From: Mycobacteriaceae bacterium
GTDB lineage: Bacteria > Actinomycetota > Actinomycetes > Mycobacteriales > Mycobacteriaceae
Assembly: GCA_029977845.1 (NCBI GenBank)
Contig: JAPOKC010000012.1
Location: forward strand, 1 to 64,000
Direction: 5' to 3'
Length of the DNA: 64,000 nucleotides
Shown here: positions 61,356-64,000 of the stretch, in pieces
Numbering within the stretch: position 1 is the stretch's first letter
Layout of the letters: each line of letters begins with the position of its first letter
Position numbers and translations under genes: made by a program
The notes under the pieces: model-generated
The model's database searches: none
What the model was told of the DNA's origin: nothing
The model's input: only the letters and a program-made list of their open reading frames with translations

Positions 61356-62273
61356 GTGACGATCCGACTCGCTCTGCAGATCCCCAACTTCAGCTACGGC
61401 ACCGGCGTCGCCGATCTGTTCCCCACCGTGCTCGCCCAGGCCCGGGAGGCAGAGGCCGCCGGTTTCGACGCGGTCTTCGTGATGGACCACTTCTACCAAC
61501 TGCCGATGCTCGGCGCTCCCGAGGAGCCGATGCTGGAGGCCTACACCGCGCTGGGCGCGCTGGCGAGCGCCACCGAGCGGGTTCTGCTTGGAACCCTGGT
61601 GACCGGCAACACCTATCGCAACCCCACCCTGCTGGCGAAGATCATCACCACCCTCGACGTGATCAGCCAGGGCCGCGCCGTACTCGGCGTCGGCACCGGC
61701 TGGTTCGAGCTGGAACATGACCAATTGGGTTATGAATTCGGCACATTCACGCAGCGGTTCGCCAAATTGGACGAGGCGCTGAAGATCATCCTGCCGATGA
61801 TCGCCGGCGACCGGGTGAGCTTCTCCGGTGAGTACTACCGGACCGAACAGGCGATCGCGGTGCCCCGTTACCGCGACCACATTCCACTGATGATCGGCGG
61901 CCGGGGCGAGAAGAAGACGTTCGGATTGGCGGCACGTTATTTCGACCACCTCAACGTGATCGCCGCGATGGACGACCTGCCGGGCAAGATGGCCGCCCTG
62001 GCCCGGCGCTGCGAGGAGGTCGGCCGGGACCGTTCGACGCTGGAGACCAGCGTCCTGCTCACCACGATCCCCGACCCCAAGTTCACCGAGGACATGATCC
62101 CCGAGGCGATGCGCGGCCGGACGGTGGTGGGCAGCCCGGACCGGATCGCCGAAGCGGTGCAGGCCGGGGTGATCGACAACGGCGTCGACGGTGTGATCAT
62201 CAACATGCCCGCCTACCGGCCGGGCTCGATCGCCGCGGTCGGAGAGGCCTTGCGGGGTGTCGTCGGCGCCTGA
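61356..62273 (+). CDS. LLM-class F420/flavin-dependent oxidoreductase (Rv1855c-like)
   Basis: 305 residues, GTG start. Luciferase-like TIM barrel: LALQIPNFSYG, EAEAAGFDAVFVMDHF, VLLGTLVTGNTYRNPTLLAKIITTLDVISQGRAVLGVGTGWFE (the F420/flavin site), PLMIGGRGEKKT and FDHLNV. In mycobacteria this subgroup usually uses F420 and acts on an unknown substrate. Located between the SDR-like protein and ndh, as in M. tuberculosis. Confidence 0.88.
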   Translation: MTIRLALQIPNFSYGTGVADLFPTVLAQAREAEAAGFDAVFVMDHFYQLPMLGAPEEPMLEAYTALGALASATERVLLGTLVTGNTYRNPTLLAKIITTLDVISQGRAVLGVGTGWFELEHDQLGYEFGTFTQRFAKLDEALKIILPMIAGDRVSFSGEYYRTEQAIAVPRYRDHIPLMIGGRGEKKTFGLAARYFDHLNVIAAMDDLPGKMAALARRCEEVGRDRSTLETSVLLTTIPDPKFTEDMIPEAMRGRTVVGSPDRIAEAVQAGVIDNGVDGVIINMPAYRPGSIAAVGEALRGVVGA

Positions 62274-62355
62274 CCCGACGCGACGGCGCTGACGCGGGCG
62301 ACTACCGTGGAAGCCGTCGCCGACCAGTCCGACGCACTCAACAGGAGCCACGAAG

Positions 62356-63729
62356 ATGACCCACCCCGGTGCTACTCCGACGGACAAGCACAAGGTCGTC
62401 ATCATCGGATCCGGCTTCGGCGGTTTGCAGGCCGCCAAGAAGCTCAAGCGGGCCGACGTCGACATCAAGATGATCGCCAAGACCACCCACCACCTGTTCC
62501 AGCCGCTGCTCTATCAGGTCGCGACCGGGATCATCTCGGAGGGCGAGATCGCGCCGCTGACCCGGGTGATCCTTCGCGGCAACAAGAACTGCCAGGTTCT
62601 GCTCGGCGAGGTCACCCATATCGACCTGAAGCGCAAGACCGTCGACTCGGTGCTGCTCGGTCACACCTACCGGACTCCGTATGACTCGCTGATCGTCGCC
62701 GCGGGGGCGGGCCAGTCCTACTTCGGCAACGACCATTTCGCCGAGTGGGCGCCGGGGATGAAGACCATCGACGACGCGCTCGAACTGCGCGGGCGGATCC
62801 TGGGCGCCTTCGAACAGGCGGAACGTTCCAGTGATCCGGAACGGCGTGCCAAACTGCTCACCTTCGTCGTGGTCGGGGCGGGACCCACCGGGGTGGAGAT
62901 GGCCGGCCAGATCGCCGAACTCGCCGATCACACGCTCCGGGGCGCCTTCCGCCGCATCGATTCGACCAGGGCCCGGGTGATCCTGCTCGACGCGGCGCCG
63001 TCCGTGCTGGCGCCGATGGGCCCGAAACTCGGCCGCAAGGCCGCCGCCCGGCTGGAGAAACTGGGCGTCGAGATCCAGCTGGGGGCCATGGTCACCAATG
63101 TGGATCGCAATGGGATCGACGTGAAATACAGCGACGGTGGGATCGGACGGATCGAGTGCGCCACCAAGGTGTGGTCGGCCGGGGTGGCCGCCAGCCCACT
63201 GGCGAAGGTCATCGCCGATCAATGCGGAGCCGAGATCGACCGGGCCGGCCGGATCAAGGTCCTGCCGGATCTGACCGTGCCGGGGAATCCGAACGTCTTC
63301 GTCGTCGGCGACATGGCGCTCGTCGAGGGTGTGCCGGGAATGGCCCAGGGCGCCATCCAGGGCGCCCGCTACGCGGCCAAGCTGATCAAAGCCGAACTCA
63401 AGGGCGCCAACCCGGAGTTCCGGGAACCCTTCGCGTATTTCGACAAGGGCTCGATGGCGACGGTGTCGCGCTACTCCGCGGTGGTCAAGGCCGGCCCACT
63501 TGAGTACAGCGGGTTCCTGGCCTGGCTGTCATGGCTCTTCCTGCACCTGATCTATCTGGTCGGCTTCAAGGCCCGGCTGACCACCGCGCTGTCCTGGATG
63601 GGCACTCTCGTCGGAAGCCATCGCGGACAGCTGACGATCACCGAACAGCAGGCCTATGCGCGCACCCGGATCGAGGAACTCGAGGAGATCGTCGAAAGCG
63701 TCGAGGAATCCCAGATCGCGGCTTCCTGA
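62356..63729 (+). CDS. ndh: Type II NADH:menaquinone dehydrogenase
   Basis: 457 residues; AGGAG precedes the ATG. Two dinucleotide-binding loops: GSGFGGLQAA (FAD, near residue 18) and VVGAGPTGVEMAG (NADH, near 175); quinone-site block HLFQPLLYQVATG; late FVVGDMA for FAD. A C-terminal amphipathic segment (SGFLAWLSWLFLHLIYLVGFK) binds the membrane. NDH-2 passes electrons to menaquinone without pumping protons. M. tuberculosis Ndh (Rv1854c) is very similar. The 82-base gap before it lacks other features. Confidence 0.95.
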   Translation: MTHPGATPTDKHKVVIIGSGFGGLQAAKKLKRADVDIKMIAKTTHHLFQPLLYQVATGIISEGEIAPLTRVILRGNKNCQVLLGEVTHIDLKRKTVDSVLLGHTYRTPYDSLIVAAGAGQSYFGNDHFAEWAPGMKTIDDALELRGRILGAFEQAERSSDPERRAKLLTFVVVGAGPTGVEMAGQIAELADHTLRGAFRRIDSTRARVILLDAAPSVLAPMGPKLGRKAAARLEKLGVEIQLGAMVTNVDRNGIDVKYSDGGIGRIECATKVWSAGVAASPLAKVIADQCGAEIDRAGRIKVLPDLTVPGNPNVFVVGDMALVEGVPGMAQGAIQGARYAAKLIKAELKGANPEFREPFAYFDKGSMATVSRYSAVVKAGPLEYSGFLAWLSWLFLHLIYLVGFKARLTTALSWMGTLVGSHRGQLTITEQQAYARTRIEELEEIVESVEESQIAAS

Positions 63730-63741
63730 AACCTGCTGGCC

Positions 63742-63747
63742 TAGCAT
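63742..63747 (+). promoter_or_regulatory. -10 element TAGCAT
   Basis: TAGCAT, 7 nt before the ATG at 63755. Confidence 0.45.
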
Positions 63748-63754
63748 GGAAGCC

Positions 63755-64000
63755 ATGTCAGCCGCACGCAAGTCCGCTCGACTGGGAGCCGCCCTCCTGG
63801 GTGCCGCGATGTTGGTCGGCCCGACCGGCGCGGCGACAGCCGATCCCCTTCCTGTCCCTCCGCCCGGTTGCACCACCGCCGATATGACCGCCGTGATGTC
63901 CGGGGTCTCGGCGGCGCTGGCGGCCTACCTGCTCGTCCATCCGGACGTCAACGATTTCTTCACCGGACTGCAGGGCCTTCCCAAAGCGGAGGTCAAGACC
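63755..64000 (+). CDS. Hemophore-like exported protein, N-terminal part
   Basis: 82 residues are present and the gene runs off the window. Signal peptide from the ATG at 63755 (RLGAALLGAAMLVGPTGAATA-DP). The mature start PPPGCTTADMTAVMSGVSAALAAY, then LLVHPDVNDFFTGLQGLP, fits the mycobacterial hemophore-related family (Rv0203-like), small secreted helical proteins that can bind heme. An in-frame ATG at 63746 is less likely because the -10 overlaps it. Confidence 0.75.
   Translation, partial: MSAARKSARLGAALLGAAMLVGPTGAATADPLPVPPPGCTTADMTAVMSGVSAALAAYLLVHPDVNDFFTGLQGLPKAEVKT

Noticed and set aside
61320..62486. Minus-strand open frame opposite the LLM enzyme gene
   Set aside because: Shadow of the LLM gene; no recognisable domain.

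Overview
The window looks like a chromosomal segment of a high-GC mycobacterium, most likely a fast-growing Mycolicibacterium-type species. Diagnostic genes are an antigen 85 mycolyltransferase, the Ala/Pro-rich antigen Apa, a PepA/Mtb32A-like serine protease, CYP124, CYP125 and CYP140, an LdtMt1-type L,D-transpeptidase, a secreted *MtCM-type chorismate mutase, FdxA with a DosR box, and a type II NADH dehydrogenase. From memory of the M. tuberculosis map, much of it is collinear (inverted) with Rv1854c-Rv1901: cinA, the Rv1894c-like nitronate monooxygenase, chorismate mutase, CYP140, Rv1879, glnA3, DUF1810 (Rv1873), Rv1867, Rv1866, adhA, Rv1861, apa, modC, modB, Rv1856c, Rv1855c and ndh. Foreign-to-that-order genes are interspersed. 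I see no rRNA, tRNA, CRISPR array, insertion sequence or prophage. Coding density is very high and no gap exceeds 300 bases.

Layout. 1-3155: end of a sulfotransferase-like gene, MBL hydrolase, SDR, STAS protein, exported protein. 3157-7163: CDP-diacylglycerol pyrophosphatase, divergent from a tight operon yaaA / methyltransferase / degenerate GGDEF protein / VanX-type dipeptidase. 7134-10345: cinA, MpaB-type oxygenase, and an unusual GyrA-like + GNAT fusion, all on the minus strand. 10414-14878: exported GH2 glycosidase, DMT transporter, HAD phosphatase. 14850-19498: steroid-type dehydrogenase, DapB-like reductase and nitronate monooxygenase served by two perfect KstR-type operators, with small membrane and exported proteins between. 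20149-21712: RsbW-type kinase / STAS antagonist / GAF-ANTAR signalling module. 22425-25835: CYP125, YceI, L,D-transpeptidase, AhpD-like protein, FdxA. 25908-30422: envelope proteins (PepA-like protease, chorismate mutase, serine beta-lactamase-like lipoprotein) and two SRPBCC proteins. 30458-38630: CYP124-CYP140-amidohydrolase-SnoaL run, facing the glnA3 / FluG-type amidohydrolase operon. 38856-45204: exported beta-propeller protein, acyl-CoA-type catabolic genes, GH13 glycosidase, DUF1810. 45248-49999: receptor-type cyclase homologue, MscS channel with a cyclic-nucleotide-like domain, antigen 85. 50060-57457: thiolase-like protein, aldehyde dehydrogenase, double CaiB CoA-transferase, CPBP protease, adhA, YeaQ-type protein. 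57580-64000: apa, modC, modB (no modA), SDR, LLM flavin/F420 enzyme, ndh, and the start of a hemophore-like gene.

Themes. Lipid and steroid metabolism dominates (KstR sites, FabG3-like SDR, three P450s, CoA enzymes), followed by cell-envelope work (Ag85, L,D-transpeptidase, VanX-type dipeptidase, Cdh, secreted proteins) and stress or dormancy signalling (DosR box, STAS/RsbW, ANTAR, cyclase, GGDEF). At least 18 genes carry a TANNNT hexamer placed 6-8 nt before the start codon, as expected for leaderless transcripts, and two divergent pairs share one symmetric -10 element. Several signalling or enzyme domains have lost hallmark residues. These, and the GyrA-like/GNAT fusion, are the least explained features here. 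No clearly new multi-gene system was identified.
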